NCBI RefSeq assembly: GCF_002260525.1
Contig: NZ_MRYI01000023.1
Span: forward strand, 29,128 to 93,127
Reading direction: 5' to 3'
Length of the DNA: 64,000 nt
Source of the DNA: Hahella sp. CCB-MM4
GTDB taxonomy: Bacteria; Pseudomonadota; Gammaproteobacteria; Pseudomonadales; Oleiphilaceae
Numbering within the stretch: the stretch's first letter is position 1; each line of letters starts with the position of its first letter. Position numbers and translations under genes: made by a program. Below are positions 1-8,606 of this stretch, in pieces. The notes below the pieces were generated by a model, which did no database searches, was not told the DNA's origin, and was given only the letters and a program-made list of their open reading frames with translations.

Positions 1-1177
1 AAGTGATGATAAACAAGGTCTTATTCCAGGACTCCTTGTTGGCTATCAGGCTTTCATAAATGGATTTGACGTAGTTCTCAGCTTCATTGAGATTACCTGG
101 TGGGTGGTAATCGTTACCCATGGCAGTAAACGGGCGATAATAGCTTCGGTCGACGGTTGTTTTGGATATCGTCCAATAAGGTTCTATGTAACTGTATTTG
201 GGTAACTTGCCAGCTCTGGCCAAGGCATGGAAATCGTCGGTCTTAGCGAAATGTGAAGCCGCATCCGGAATATTTTCTCTGACTTGAGAATAAAGCCGGT
301 AGCTGTAACATGACTCAACTTCACCGGAAGAGATTTCATAAAGATAGTCTGCGTAAGGCGATATTTCGCTGAGCTTTTCTTGCAGCCATTTACCAAAGTC
401 GCCGAGATAAGGCAGGATCTTCGACACCTCATTGCCGTATTCGATCAGTCTGGAGATCTTTTTGGGGATCATCGAGGTTTGGAAAAACACCTTCCAATCG
501 TGCCCCCCCTCTTCAAGCGCATTCCATAAGGTTTTTTCCGGGAAACGGTCGTCCCCTATCCCCATCCCCAGGATGTCGCTGAGTTTTTGGGCATAAGGGT
601 TGTCTTCCAAAAAACCATTATCAACCAGGCCATGGGCATCACCAGTTAAACCGAATGCCCGGTTGGTGTTTGTCTGGGAAGGCACAGAGGAGAACCATTC
701 GTCGCAAACAGCATAATGTTCAGCCAATTGATTGAGCACCGGCAATTGCTCAGGAGTAAAGCTCTGCATCACCATATCGGCCATCGACTTGATTGCATCT
801 TCTTTATACCCCCCCATTCGCAACATATCCGCATAGTCCTGCATATAGCCTTTCATGGTCGGGGTGTCACCCGTGGCCACATCATGCTTGCCAAATAACT
901 GCATATTGATATGGTGATACTCTTCACCTGGGTGAATGTCCGGCACACTGGCGCCGATGGCGCCTCTTATCGGCGGAGAAGAAATATCGAGTTTTGCTAC
1001 GTCATTGGTAAACGATGCGAGATCAACCGATTGCAAACCACGATACTCATCGCCCGGTGTTACTGGAGGGATATTGCGCTGTGGGGATTTATGCTGATAC
1101 AGCCAGCCGAGTACCGAATCAAAAGACCGGTTTTCCAACATCAAATGCACTACATGCTCAATTTTATTCATCGACAT
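1..1177 (-). CDS. Phosphoesterase / phospholipase C-type family protein, C-terminus outside window
   Basis: My translation of the minus strand gives one uninterrupted frame of about 392 codons running off the left edge. It opens with MSMNKIEHVVHLMLENRSFD, the metal-binding N-terminal signature of the phosphoesterase family of phospholipase C and acid phosphatases (PF04185). The second family block follows near residue 160 (AVCDEWFSSVPSQTNTNRAF). Members hydrolyse phosphodiesters or phosphomonoesters, often of phospholipids. No signal peptide is seen, so a cytosolic location or a non-Sec route is possible. An AAGGACAAAGG ribosome site lies 7-8 nt before the ATG at 1177; a second in-frame ATG is at 1171. 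The C-terminal metal-binding residues lie outside the window, so the substrate cannot be judged. Confidence 0.85.
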   Translation of the reverse strand, partial: MSMNKIEHVVHLMLENRSFDSVLGWLYQHKSPQRNIPPVTPGDEYRGLQSVDLASFTNDVAKLDISSPPIRGAIGASVPDIHPGEEYHHINMQLFGKHDVATGDTPTMKGYMQDYADMLRMGGYKEDAIKSMADMVMQSFTPEQLPVLNQLAEHYAVCDEWFSSVPSQTNTNRAFGLTGDAHGLVDNGFLEDNPYAQKLSDILGMGIGDDRFPEKTLWNALEEGGHDWKVFFQTSMIPKKISRLIEYGNEVSKILPYLGDFGKWLQEKLSEISPYADYLYEISSGEVESCYSYRLYSQVRENIPDAASHFAKTDDFHALARAGKLPKYSYIEPYWTISKTTVDRSYYRPFTAMGNDYHPPGNLNEAENYVKSIYESLIANKESWNKTLFIIT

Positions 1178-1279
1178 AACAGATACCTTTGTCCTTGTCA
1201 TCCGGAGAGAATCTGGATAACCCTAAAGTTCTGAGATAATTACAACTTTTGACGTAAATGGCTGAAGATATAGCATCCA

Positions 1280-1395
1280 GCCCAAACGGTGACGCTCCAG
1301 CAGATGACGGAAGTTGAGGATTGTGGTTTCATCCGGTAGTCAGTCTGACGTTTCTTATTCTGGTGTTCAGCTTCGGAGAAAGTCACCTGTTCCAT
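1280..1395 (-). pseudogene. IS5-family transposase N-terminal remnant (deleted and frameshifted)
   Basis: Read on the minus strand from the ATG at 1395, the first 18 codons give MEQVTFSEAEHQNKKRQT, the usual N-terminus of IS5-family transposases. The sequence then jumps: in the +1 frame it continues with PDETTILNFRHLLERHRLG, a block that normally lies several dozen residues further on. An internal deletion has fused the two pieces out of frame, and similarity ends near 1280. No catalytic DDE region or terminal inverted repeat remains, so it is inactive. Family assignment rests on recalled IS5 consensus. Confidence 0.65.
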
Positions 1396-1442
1396 GGGAA
1401 GTATTCCTGATGAGTTAATCGGACCGTATTAGGACTGATTTG

Positions 1443-1463
1443 GGGAGATGCTCAGAATCTCCC
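1443..1463. other. Hairpin, 7-bp perfect stem
   Basis: GGGAGAT (1443-1449) pairs with ATCTCCC (1457-1463) around a 7-nt loop. It lies just outside the transposase remnant. It could be leftover IS-end structure or a weak terminator; no T-run follows directly on either strand. Confidence 0.4.
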
Positions 1464-1473
1464 TGGCTACTCT

Positions 1474-1517
1474 TTATAGACTGAATATAGAACACTTATA
1501 GATTGAATATAGAACAC
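1474..1517. repeat. Two 22-bp tandem direct repeats
   Basis: Units at 1474-1495 and 1496-1517 (TTATAGAYTGAATATAGAAC plus AC) differ at one base. They fill the gap between the IS remnant and the caspase-like gene. This is one of several short tandem duplications in the window. The rest of the 1240-1642 gap shows no coding potential. Confidence 0.8.
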
Positions 1518-1642
1518 GTGAAAAAGAATTCCATTGCATATCGCTGGAAACGGCAGAACACAAGGACTTGATTTGTAGATGGATGGCTTGTTAGTGAGCT
1601 GGACAGTGTCTGCAAGCGTTCCCTACTTAAAGTTTTGCTTCC

Positions 1643-2302
1643 CTAGATTTCATTGGCAGCATATACAACCTTAAAGTCGCTTGCTCGACCACGACGCCCC
1701 ATTAAAGAATAGTCACGGGCATACAATGCAGGCTCAATACCTCTATCAACTACCCTTATTGCAGAATCGGAATTTCCTCTATTTGAAAAATCACTCTTCC
1801 TGAATCTCGGGCCATAGTTACTATATAGTGTTCCTTCATAGCCCGTCACCTGGATGCCTGGATACCGATCACGCATTGCATCACACAAGTCCTGTGCATA
1901 GCACCTACCATCATCATCCCGCGCAACCCCGCTATTGCAACAGAATAGGCGAAGGTCCACAAAATCCGTTCGCAATCCCTCTTTGTATAACGTGCTAGCT
2001 AAATGCTCTGGGGTATAGTTCTTCCATACATCACCTCTACGCGCGCCGATTAACTTTATACCATTATAGTGGTGTCGTTCCGACCGACCATGTGCCATGA
2101 CATACAGCGTATCGGCGGTGGTAAGTTGTCTTAGTGCCCCTAATCCGAACAAGTGGCGCAGACCTTTTCGATTTAGTCCGTGACTATCCTTGTTAATGAG
2201 AATCGTGACATCTCCCCCTATTTTCTTGAAACCTTCAACCCAATCCTCGGCATTTCCTAGCATTTCATCGTTCGGTACGGGTAAAAATATATATGTCGGC
2301 AT
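1643..2302 (-). CDS. Small caspase-fold (clan CD-like) putative cysteine peptidase
   Basis: A 219-residue protein without signal peptide. A hydrophobic strand ending in a His-Gly pair (LYVMAHGRS, about residues 67-75) is followed some 50 residues later by a hydrophobic strand ending in Cys (DLRLFCCNSG, about 116-125). This order and spacing are those of the catalytic His and Cys of clan CD peptidases (caspases, CHAT, the C80 peptidase of RTX toxins). VTGYEGTLYSNYG further on recalls the post-Cys region of C80 relatives. The fold is inferred from motif order only; the protein may be inactive or belong to another family. It is a single-domain stand-alone protein, not fused to a toxin. The neighbour at 2512 is divergent, so control by that LysR protein is possible but unproven. 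Confidence 0.5.
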   Translation of the reverse strand: MPTYIFLPVPNDEMLGNAEDWVEGFKKIGGDVTILINKDSHGLNRKGLRHLFGLGALRQLTTADTLYVMAHGRSERHHYNGIKLIGARRGDVWKNYTPEHLASTLYKEGLRTDFVDLRLFCCNSGVARDDDGRCYAQDLCDAMRDRYPGIQVTGYEGTLYSNYGPRFRKSDFSNRGNSDSAIRVVDRGIEPALYARDYSLMGRRGRASDFKVVYAANEI

Positions 2303-2511
2303 CTATTAACGACTCTTCTGGTTGGCAAGTGAGCAAGCTTAGAGCTCGCACTAACTCAACAGAAGACATCATCTGGAAACATGATGTATTGTGGAATAAC
2401 ACTTGAATTTTCGTGCGAAGAGCGGCCACCCCTATTTGCACTAAAATTTAATCGGGACTAAGACTACAGAGGGTTCTCCAACCTCGCACCGGAAATATAG
2501 AATAGTGCATC

Positions 2512-3405
2512 ATGGATAAATGGATCGGCATTCAAGAATTCGTTACTGCTACCAAATATGGCTCATTCACATCAGCAGCCGAATACCTAGGTACAACCAA
2601 ATCAAATATCAGCAAGAAAATCACCTACCTTGAGACTCGCCTGGGGGTCACATTGCTACATCGGAGTAACCGACGCTTGGTACTGACAAGTGCGGGCGAG
2701 GTATATTTCGAGCATTCGGCCAAATTGCTGAAGACGTTAGAACAAAATGACCAATTGGTGATCGAAACACAGGAGCATTTATCAGGGCCTATTGTTATTT
2801 CTTTACCTCCTGGAATTGGAGAATCACTGCTGATGGAACCAATATGCAAGTTCCAGCAGTTACACCCTGACGTCACCTTCGTTACAAATGTCTCGATCCA
2901 ATGTATTGATCTGGTTGAACAGCCGTTCGACTTGGCATTTCGACTATCTCCCACCATTGATCCAAACCTGATCGCACGACCACTTAGGCGAGCGCCATAC
3001 CGTTTATGCGCAAGCCCCCGATTCATCAAAACACATAGTCCTAATGAGATCCAAGATATCACTCGGTTACCCTGTCTCGCTTATTCGGATCAACTTTCCC
3101 CCAAGAGTGTAGCTTGGTCGTTCAAAAATCCGCAAAACCAGCAGGCTTTTCAATTAGAAATTAATGCCTGCATTTACTCAGATAGCGTCACTACCCTCGT
3201 TCAGGCATGCCACAAGCATGCAGGTATTCTTTTTTGTTCTGATTTTTTTGTGGCCAAACATATTGCAGAAGGTAGTCTCGTATCCCTATTTGAAGAATGG
3301 ATAAACAACGAGAATCAATTATGGCTGGTGTATCCGGACCGGAAATCGGTCAAACGCAGAGTGCGGGCATTTATAGATTTCGTGCTTGAAACAGGCTTCC
3401 TGTAG
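2512..3405 (+). CDS. LysR-family transcriptional regulator
   Basis: A 297-residue protein with the standard LysR layout. The N-terminal winged helix-turn-helix spans about residues 1-60 (FTSAAEYLGTTKSNISKKI) and includes the typical LGVTLLHRSNRRLVLTSAGE stretch. A type-2 periplasmic-binding-like effector domain follows from about residue 90 to the end. Most LysR proteins of this kind control a divergent or adjacent gene; here the divergent neighbour at 1643-2302 is the nearest candidate. The effector is unknown. The 209-bp divergent gap holds both promoters. Confidence 0.9.
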   Translation: MDKWIGIQEFVTATKYGSFTSAAEYLGTTKSNISKKITYLETRLGVTLLHRSNRRLVLTSAGEVYFEHSAKLLKTLEQNDQLVIETQEHLSGPIVISLPPGIGESLLMEPICKFQQLHPDVTFVTNVSIQCIDLVEQPFDLAFRLSPTIDPNLIARPLRRAPYRLCASPRFIKTHSPNEIQDITRLPCLAYSDQLSPKSVAWSFKNPQNQQAFQLEINACIYSDSVTTLVQACHKHAGILFCSDFFVAKHIAEGSLVSLFEEWINNENQLWLVYPDRKSVKRRVRAFIDFVLETGFL

Positions 3406-3722
3406 ATTCTCTTCGTGCTCACCGAATAACAAAACCAGTCCGATTAAAATAACATGGAACCTATACGGCTGCATTCACTGAAGTTTCCTCTGCATAACCT
3501 CTGGGCTCCACACAAAACACGGTCAGATATGTACTGATTTTGAAAACATGTAGTTTCCAAACGAGGTCTAATCATTCCTTTTTTAAGTTGTAGAATGCCG
3601 CCCGCTGAAGTTCACAACCTTCTTACTGAGGGTTAGAGCGTACTTTAAGCATCAAATGAAATTGGATTTATATCTAATCTCTAATCGGATCATTAATTTA
3701 AAACACAAAGGATAGTAAAAGA
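3406..3722. other. Intergenic region upstream of secreted orphan
   Basis: 317 bp without a supported reading frame. The 3' half is AT-rich and ends in an AAAGGATAG ribosome site before the ATG at 3723, so it probably carries that gene's promoter. Nothing else recognised. Confidence 0.5.
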
Positions 3723-4286
3723 ATGAAACGCATCATCAAGAATTGCGCTACATTGGCTGGCCTGGGGCTTTTCGCAACGTTACCTTTCCAAGCAATGGCG
3801 AAAGAAGGCGCTCATGGGCGCGCTTACTATGGCTTCACCAACGATACGGGACAAACACTGTACATAAAGCTGTCTGAGAATAACGTTACCTACGACGAAA
3901 TGTGGCTAAAACCTGGAGAGGGTTTTCAGTCTAAAAACCGAAGCGACACGTTTCTCGTTGACCCTCCCCTGACAGACCGTGGTAAATATCTCAAATACGA
4001 TAGTTTCGTTAAAAAAGGGAAGCGTGAATATCACAACCTTGAGCTGAGCGTCATAACATTGGGTGGTAAAGTGCTTGGCACCTATTTTGAGAGAGTAAAG
4101 CTTGAGCGCCCCGGCAATGGCTTTAATGATGATACGGATAAGCACGCTCTCTGCAAGATCAATACGACAAATATAGATTCCTTTCTCAATGAATTTTTAG
4201 ACTGGAATGTGTTCTCAAAAGACCGCACGGATAACGGCTATGGTGCCGACGGTTACCACTGCACCCGCTATTTCCACTTTTATTAA
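3723..4286 (+). CDS. Secreted protein of unknown function
   Basis: A 187-residue protein with a classical Sec signal peptide: basic start MKRIIKN, hydrophobic core LAGLGLFATLPF and a likely cleavage after QAMA (residue about 26). The mature part is hydrophilic and rich in Tyr, Lys and Asp, with two well-separated Cys (ALCKIN and YHCTRY) that could form a disulphide. I do not recognise the family. The gene is monocistronic: it has its own upstream gap and a strong terminator directly downstream. Confidence 0.75.
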   Translation: MKRIIKNCATLAGLGLFATLPFQAMAKEGAHGRAYYGFTNDTGQTLYIKLSENNVTYDEMWLKPGEGFQSKNRSDTFLVDPPLTDRGKYLKYDSFVKKGKREYHNLELSVITLGGKVLGTYFERVKLERPGNGFNDDTDKHALCKINTTNIDSFLNEFLDWNVFSKDRTDNGYGADGYHCTRYFHFY

Positions 4287-4331
4287 TAGTGCTATAGTCA
4301 CTATCTATCTATAGCCTTCATCTGATATCTG

Positions 4332-4364
4332 AAGCCACTGCCCTTTATAAGGGTAGTGGCTTTT
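4332..4364 (+). terminator. Rho-independent terminator of the 3723 gene
   Basis: AAGCCACTGCCC (4332-4343) pairs with GGGTAGTGGCTT (4351-4362) with one G-U pair, around a 7-nt loop and running into a T-run. It lies about 45 bp after the stop codon. Confidence 0.9.
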
Positions 4365-4437
4365 CTCACGCATTTTGCTCCTAACCTTAACCTGCCCTCA
4401 ATATTTAATCCAACCGGCTAAAGAGGTGCGCAATTAA

Positions 4438-4577
4438 ATGAATTATTATCTTTTCACCCGTTTATAGCGGCGACGATTGTTGTGGCTGCATTGCCTATTG
4501 CTACAATCACCAGTGTATCGGCGGACGCTTCCTCATTTCCATCTATCTCTTTGATTCAGGATTTGACTGCGCCATAG
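4438..4577 (+). pseudogene. Possible decayed secretory gene start
   Basis: An AGAGGTG ribosome site precedes an ATG at 4438 which hits a stop after nine codons. A shift of one base about 14 nt into the frame opens a signal-peptide-like stretch (FIAATIVVAALPIATITSVS, then ADASS) ending in TAG at 4575. A good ribosome site and a hydrophobic leader without a body suggest the 5' scrap of an exported protein gene. Alternatively it is chance. The rest of the 4365-4872 gap shows nothing recognisable. Confidence 0.3.
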
Positions 4578-4872
4578 GGAACGCCAATCGTCGGCTAAGC
4601 TAACTTTTCAATACTTCCAGCCTCATAGATTGAACGGTGTTAAAAATAATTCCTGTCAGCATAAACCCAAATTAACAAACCATCGTAATTAGATAGTGCT
4701 TACAGGCGACCTTCTGTCGTCATGTATTCATTAAGAAAGGAAGTGATTGAACGCCAAGACTTTTTATGCAGGGCAAGAGATTTCAGCCCGGCCGGTGTTC
4801 CATCCTCGTGGGATGGCCAAAATAAAAAACCATCCTCCCTCCCAAAATACCTCAAGGAAAGGGGATTTTTAA

Positions 4873-6309
4873 ATGAAACTGTACAAACGCAATATTTTAC
4901 TCGGGACATTGGCTGGAATTTTCTGCGTCGGCCTGGTTCAGGCAGATTCCGGTGAGCCGGAGACTGCCAGTGGCTCGCGCAGCACTCTCCACAAAATTGT
5001 GGGCGGAGAGGAAGCCACACCGGGTGAATTTCCTTTTATGACATCACTGCAACTCAGCGGTTTTGGACATTACTGTGGTGCATCGGTTGTTGCCGACTCT
5101 TATGTCCTCACTGCCTCTCATTGTACCGAGGGGAAATCACCTAGTGATTTTAAAGTAGTTGCCGGGATGCATAACCAGAATGACTCGAGTGGCACCCAGT
5201 CAATTCAGGTTACTAAAATCATCAATCACCCCAGTTATGACATCGCATTACTGAAACTGGTAGATAAAGTGGATGACCGGTATACCCGTATCTCTCTCGG
5301 TGACGACAATGACGTCTACGACGGCATGACGACCACTGTGATTGGCTGGGGAGCTTTAAGTGAAGGTGGAGGTGGATCAAGCACCTTGCAGAAGGTAGAT
5401 GTACCGGTTGTCTCACTGGAAGATTGCCGCGACGCTTACGGAAATTCCGTTACTGAAAACGATATTTGCGCAGGATTGACACAGGGCGGCAAGGACTCCT
5501 GTCAGGGAGATTCCGGCGGACCTCTGTTCTTTAATCAGGCGGGAGAGTTTCGTCAATTGGGGATCGTTAGCTGGGGAGAAGGCTGTGCCCGACCAGGCAA
5601 ATATGGGGTCTATACGTCCGTACCAAAGTTCAAGACGTGGATTTTGTCCAACATAGACGACGGAGGCAGTGACCCCCTTCCCAATCGATTGGAAAACGGT
5701 GTCCCGAGAACCGGATTGGCTGGCGCTTCAGGCGACATGATGTACTTTATTCTTGAGGTGCCTAAAGGCGCAACCGATCTGAGCTTTGAAATTTCCGGCG
5801 GCTCAGGCGATGCGGACATGTATGTAAAAGCCGGCAGCAAACCAAGCAAATCGGACTATGATTGCCGCCCCTACAAGAACGGGAACAATGAGACCTGTGC
5901 CGATATGGCGGTGACACCAGGAGACTACTTCATTATGTTGCATGGGTATAGTAGCTATAGTGGCGTCAGCCTGGTTGGTTCATACGCCGGAGGTGATGAC
6001 GGAAAAGAAGGCAGCGGCAAAGAGAGCAATCTTTCAGCAGCACGAGGTGAATGGCTGCATTTCAGTGATCGTATACCCGAAGGCACCAGAACGCTAACCG
6101 TTATTATATCTGGCGAAGGCCGTGGCGACGCCGATCTATATGTGCGTCAAGGCAGTAAACCAACAGATACTGAGTACGACTGCCGCCCATACAAAAATGG
6201 CAATAATGAAACCTGTGTTTTCGATAATCCTGCCGCGGAAGAATGGCATATGAGCCTGAAGGCTTACAGCGAGTTTAGTGATGTAACTCTGGAGTGGGTT
6301 TCCGAGTAA
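4873..6309 (+). CDS. Secreted trypsin-like serine protease (S1) with two PPC domains
   Basis: 478 residues. The signal peptide spans about 1-25 (cleavage near VQA). A short propeptide leads to the zymogen cleavage site, with the new N-terminus IVGG at residue 42. The S1 catalytic triad is complete: His83 (LTASHC), Asp123 (YDIALLKL) and Ser214 (CQGDSGGP), with Asp six residues before the Ser, as expected for trypsin-like Lys/Arg specificity. Two bacterial pre-peptidase C-terminal (PPC) domains follow, about 275-375 and 385-478; each has GDADMYV/GDADLYV and YDCRPYKNGNNETC. PPC domains usually assist secretion or substrate binding and may be removed. The AAGGAAAGGGG site 6 nt upstream supports the start. 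Monocistronic with its own terminator. Confidence 0.95.
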   Translation: MKLYKRNILLGTLAGIFCVGLVQADSGEPETASGSRSTLHKIVGGEEATPGEFPFMTSLQLSGFGHYCGASVVADSYVLTASHCTEGKSPSDFKVVAGMHNQNDSSGTQSIQVTKIINHPSYDIALLKLVDKVDDRYTRISLGDDNDVYDGMTTTVIGWGALSEGGGGSSTLQKVDVPVVSLEDCRDAYGNSVTENDICAGLTQGGKDSCQGDSGGPLFFNQAGEFRQLGIVSWGEGCARPGKYGVYTSVPKFKTWILSNIDDGGSDPLPNRLENGVPRTGLAGASGDMMYFILEVPKGATDLSFEISGGSGDADMYVKAGSKPSKSDYDCRPYKNGNNETCADMAVTPGDYFIMLHGYSSYSGVSLVGSYAGGDDGKEGSGKESNLSAARGEWLHFSDRIPEGTRTLTVIISGEGRGDADLYVRQGSKPTDTEYDCRPYKNGNNETCVFDNPAAEEWHMSLKAYSEFSDVTLEWVSE

Positions 6310-6950
6310 CACCGTTTAATCAGGCAATTCTATATTGATCAGCCAGGGACTCGGCATGACATGAGCGGCACAGGGATGTGCTTTCCAGTCAATCTAGACA
6401 ATACAGAGCTGCTGTTTAGCGCAGCTCTCCCCTTTTTTATAAACAATGAAGATGGCGTGATATGTCATTCAAGCCAGAAAGGTAAGTGCCCTCCCGCACG
6501 TAGTGATAGCCTTCACCTCTTATCATTTGCTTTTTCCCTGATCGATTCGCCGATATCAAAAAAGCTAACCTTGAAGGTATTAAGGGGCAGCACAAAAGAG
6601 TTACCCCGTACCAACCAAGAACCCAAATGATCAGTTACGGTGTTTAAAAAATAGTAGACCCAACCCTACGACCTGGAGTTGCTCTGGCGAAAGCAACAAT
6701 TCATCGGCATTACTCAATATAAAGCTCTAGTGAGATTGGGTTGCGTAAGATACACGAAATCAAAAGGTTACGACGTACCCAGCCACCACTTGGTGCAGCA
6801 GATTACGGGGTATCTTTTTGAATCTACCAAAAATCCCCCCCCTCCCTCTTTATTTTCGACGACATAGCGGTTATGCCGCAGATGCCGACGCATTATGCGA
6901 CTTCGGCACCCTGGCATTTTGTCCTGAGATGGTTACTTGTCCTGAGAGGA
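6310..6950. other. Intergenic region between protease and pectate lyase genes
   Basis: Besides the terminator at 6405 and an 18-bp repeat near 6921, this 641-bp stretch has no supported gene. Plus-strand frames at 6361-6630 and 6679-6867 lack a plausible ribosome site and protein-like composition. A small hairpin (GTTGCT...AAAGCAAC) lies near 6675-6700. A C-run at 6835-6845 may be slippage-prone. Confidence 0.5.
6405..6439 (+). terminator. Rho-independent terminator of the serine protease gene
   Basis: AGAGCTGC (6405-6412) pairs perfectly with GCAGCTCT (6421-6428), followed by CCCCTTTTTTAT. It lies about 95 bp after the protease stop codon. Confidence 0.85.
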
Positions 6951-6956
6951 CTACTG
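6921..6956. repeat. 18-bp tandem repeat overlapping the PL1 stop codon
   Basis: GTCCTGAGA recurs at 6921 and 6939, and in degraded form at the end of the PL1 coding region (stop complement at 6951-6953). The unit length is 18 bp. It appears to be a tandem copy of the gene's 3' end placed just after its stop codon. Confidence 0.65.
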
Positions 6957-8558
6957 AGGACCTGAACCAGCCTTAAGTATTTCCGGCAAGGAATCCGCGC
7001 TATCCAGGCTATAGGGGTACTGAGGTGTATCCGAAAGTACCCAGGGACTCCCCGAGTCCTTGTACGAATCCGTTGCGGATCGTCCAGTGTATCGATTGCT
7101 TGCAATGTCGGCGTCCAGATACCCTCCCCCATGATTCCAGTGAGGTTTGGTGCTGTTTTCAAAGAAGCTTGATTCAAGCCGTGCCTGAGCTTGCTGATCG
7201 ACGCTGATGGCGAAATACGTAACGTTGCGCCAGTAGTTGTTGAATATGTGTGCCCGGGTATTGGAACCGACAATTTTCGGATTTCGCCCAGATACGTTAT
7301 TCCAGAAGTTGTGGTCCAGGGTTACCTGGGTGTCCTGAACAAGGCTGGTGTAATGGTGCTGGTTACCACACACCAGAGGGTTATAGCCATCGAACTGATT
7401 CCAGCTTAATGTCACGTTCTGACTGTTCTTCATGTCCACGTGGCCATCACTGATGTTTTGAAACTTAAGATGGTCCAACCATATGTGGCTGCTGTTATCC
7501 AGGGTGATGCCATCACCCGCTTCTACCAGTCCGGGGTTGACGTTTTTAATGGTCAGATTACGAATAATGACATTTTTTGAGTTGCCAAGCGTAAAACTGG
7601 CCCCGGTAATTTGCGCGTTAGGGCCAAGTCCGATAATTGATTTGTTCGATTTTACATGAATATGCCGGTCATTACGGTTTCGGTATACCACTGAGTCTGT
7701 ATTTGATCCCAGCTCTGTACAGGTTTGGCTCCCCACAGGCACGCGGTAAAACGTTTTATTGGAGTCACCAGAATAGCTTGGGCACTTAATGGCACAAGCC
7801 ACTTGTCGACGGTTCGCGGTATGACAATTGATGGTGGTATTGTCGGGGATGTAAATCACTCCAGGCCGCTCAGAAGATACTGCGGTAACCAGCGCATCAC
7901 AACTTCTGACAATCACCCCAGTTGCATTGCCTCCCCCAGTGGTTGTATGAAGCCCGTCTTTTCCCGCAACAGACGCAAAGCCGCCCATGTCGCCCTGTTC
8001 TCCACAGGTTGAATCGACCGGATTGAAATACCAGCGTTGGGAGGCGTTGGCTTCATCAGCATTCTGGTAAATATTAGCCCCTCGATAAGAGCCAGCCACT
8101 GTCAGAGACAGTCGGCTGCTCCGGGACACAATGTTATAAGCGCCATTGGATGATTGTTTTAGCCGCCATTCCTGATTGGCACTTCCGGTGGGATTCCATT
8201 GTATGATGTTGCCTCCATTTGATGTTGAAGAGCCCAGAACATCCAGATTCATGCCACTATGGGCGGCCCGAATAGTCCAATAACCGTCAGCTGTTTCATG
8301 GAGGTAGAAATGCTGGTTGGAACCTCCCCGGTACTCCCAGCTAATGACGTTGGCCAGCGCGTCCTTCGACTTCTTTTCAACGTCAATCGCCGCTCCCGAA
8401 CTGTAATTGATAATACTGTAGAGTTTTCCGCTAACAGGCATTTCGGAGCAATTTTCCGCGAACACCGACGTTGAGCTCATCGCCAAGCCCAATATTCCCG
8501 CATAGAAACAGCCGACCTTACCCAGTGCCTGACCACCAACGGCGCACTTCACAAACAT
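6951..8558 (-). CDS. Secreted pectate lyase, family PL1, with N-terminal ricin-type lectin domain
   Basis: 535 residues. The signal peptide covers about 1-34. A ricin-type beta-trefoil domain (about 40-182) shows the repeated Q-x-W pattern (SNQHFYL, ANQEWRL, ASQRWYF) and probably binds carbohydrate. The PL1 parallel beta-helix spans about 200-510. It contains NVIIRNLTIKNV, the Ca-binding/active-cleft region HIWLDHLKFQ with DGHVDMKNSQNVTLSWNQFD, and RNPKI, the counterpart of the catalytic-Arg motif. The enzyme should cleave polygalacturonate by beta-elimination outside the cell. It lies 48 bp downstream of the PL9 gene and is probably cotranscribed with it. GGGAGAT 8 nt before the ATG supports the start. 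Confidence 0.93.
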   Translation of the reverse strand: MFVKCAVGGQALGKVGCFYAGILGLAMSSTSVFAENCSEMPVSGKLYSIINYSSGAAIDVEKKSKDALANVISWEYRGGSNQHFYLHETADGYWTIRAAHSGMNLDVLGSSTSNGGNIIQWNPTGSANQEWRLKQSSNGAYNIVSRSSRLSLTVAGSYRGANIYQNADEANASQRWYFNPVDSTCGEQGDMGGFASVAGKDGLHTTTGGGNATGVIVRSCDALVTAVSSERPGVIYIPDNTTINCHTANRRQVACAIKCPSYSGDSNKTFYRVPVGSQTCTELGSNTDSVVYRNRNDRHIHVKSNKSIIGLGPNAQITGASFTLGNSKNVIIRNLTIKNVNPGLVEAGDGITLDNSSHIWLDHLKFQNISDGHVDMKNSQNVTLSWNQFDGYNPLVCGNQHHYTSLVQDTQVTLDHNFWNNVSGRNPKIVGSNTRAHIFNNYWRNVTYFAISVDQQAQARLESSFFENSTKPHWNHGGGYLDADIASNRYTGRSATDSYKDSGSPWVLSDTPQYPYSLDSADSLPEILKAGSGPQ

Positions 8559-8606
8559 AAATAGATCTCCCTTGTTATTAGCATCTGTTTAGTTCCAGAA
8601 ATAAAT

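Noticed and set aside
6361..6867. Two plus-strand open frames between the protease and pectate lyase genes
   Set aside because: The first overlaps the protease terminator; neither has a ribosome site or recognisable protein character.
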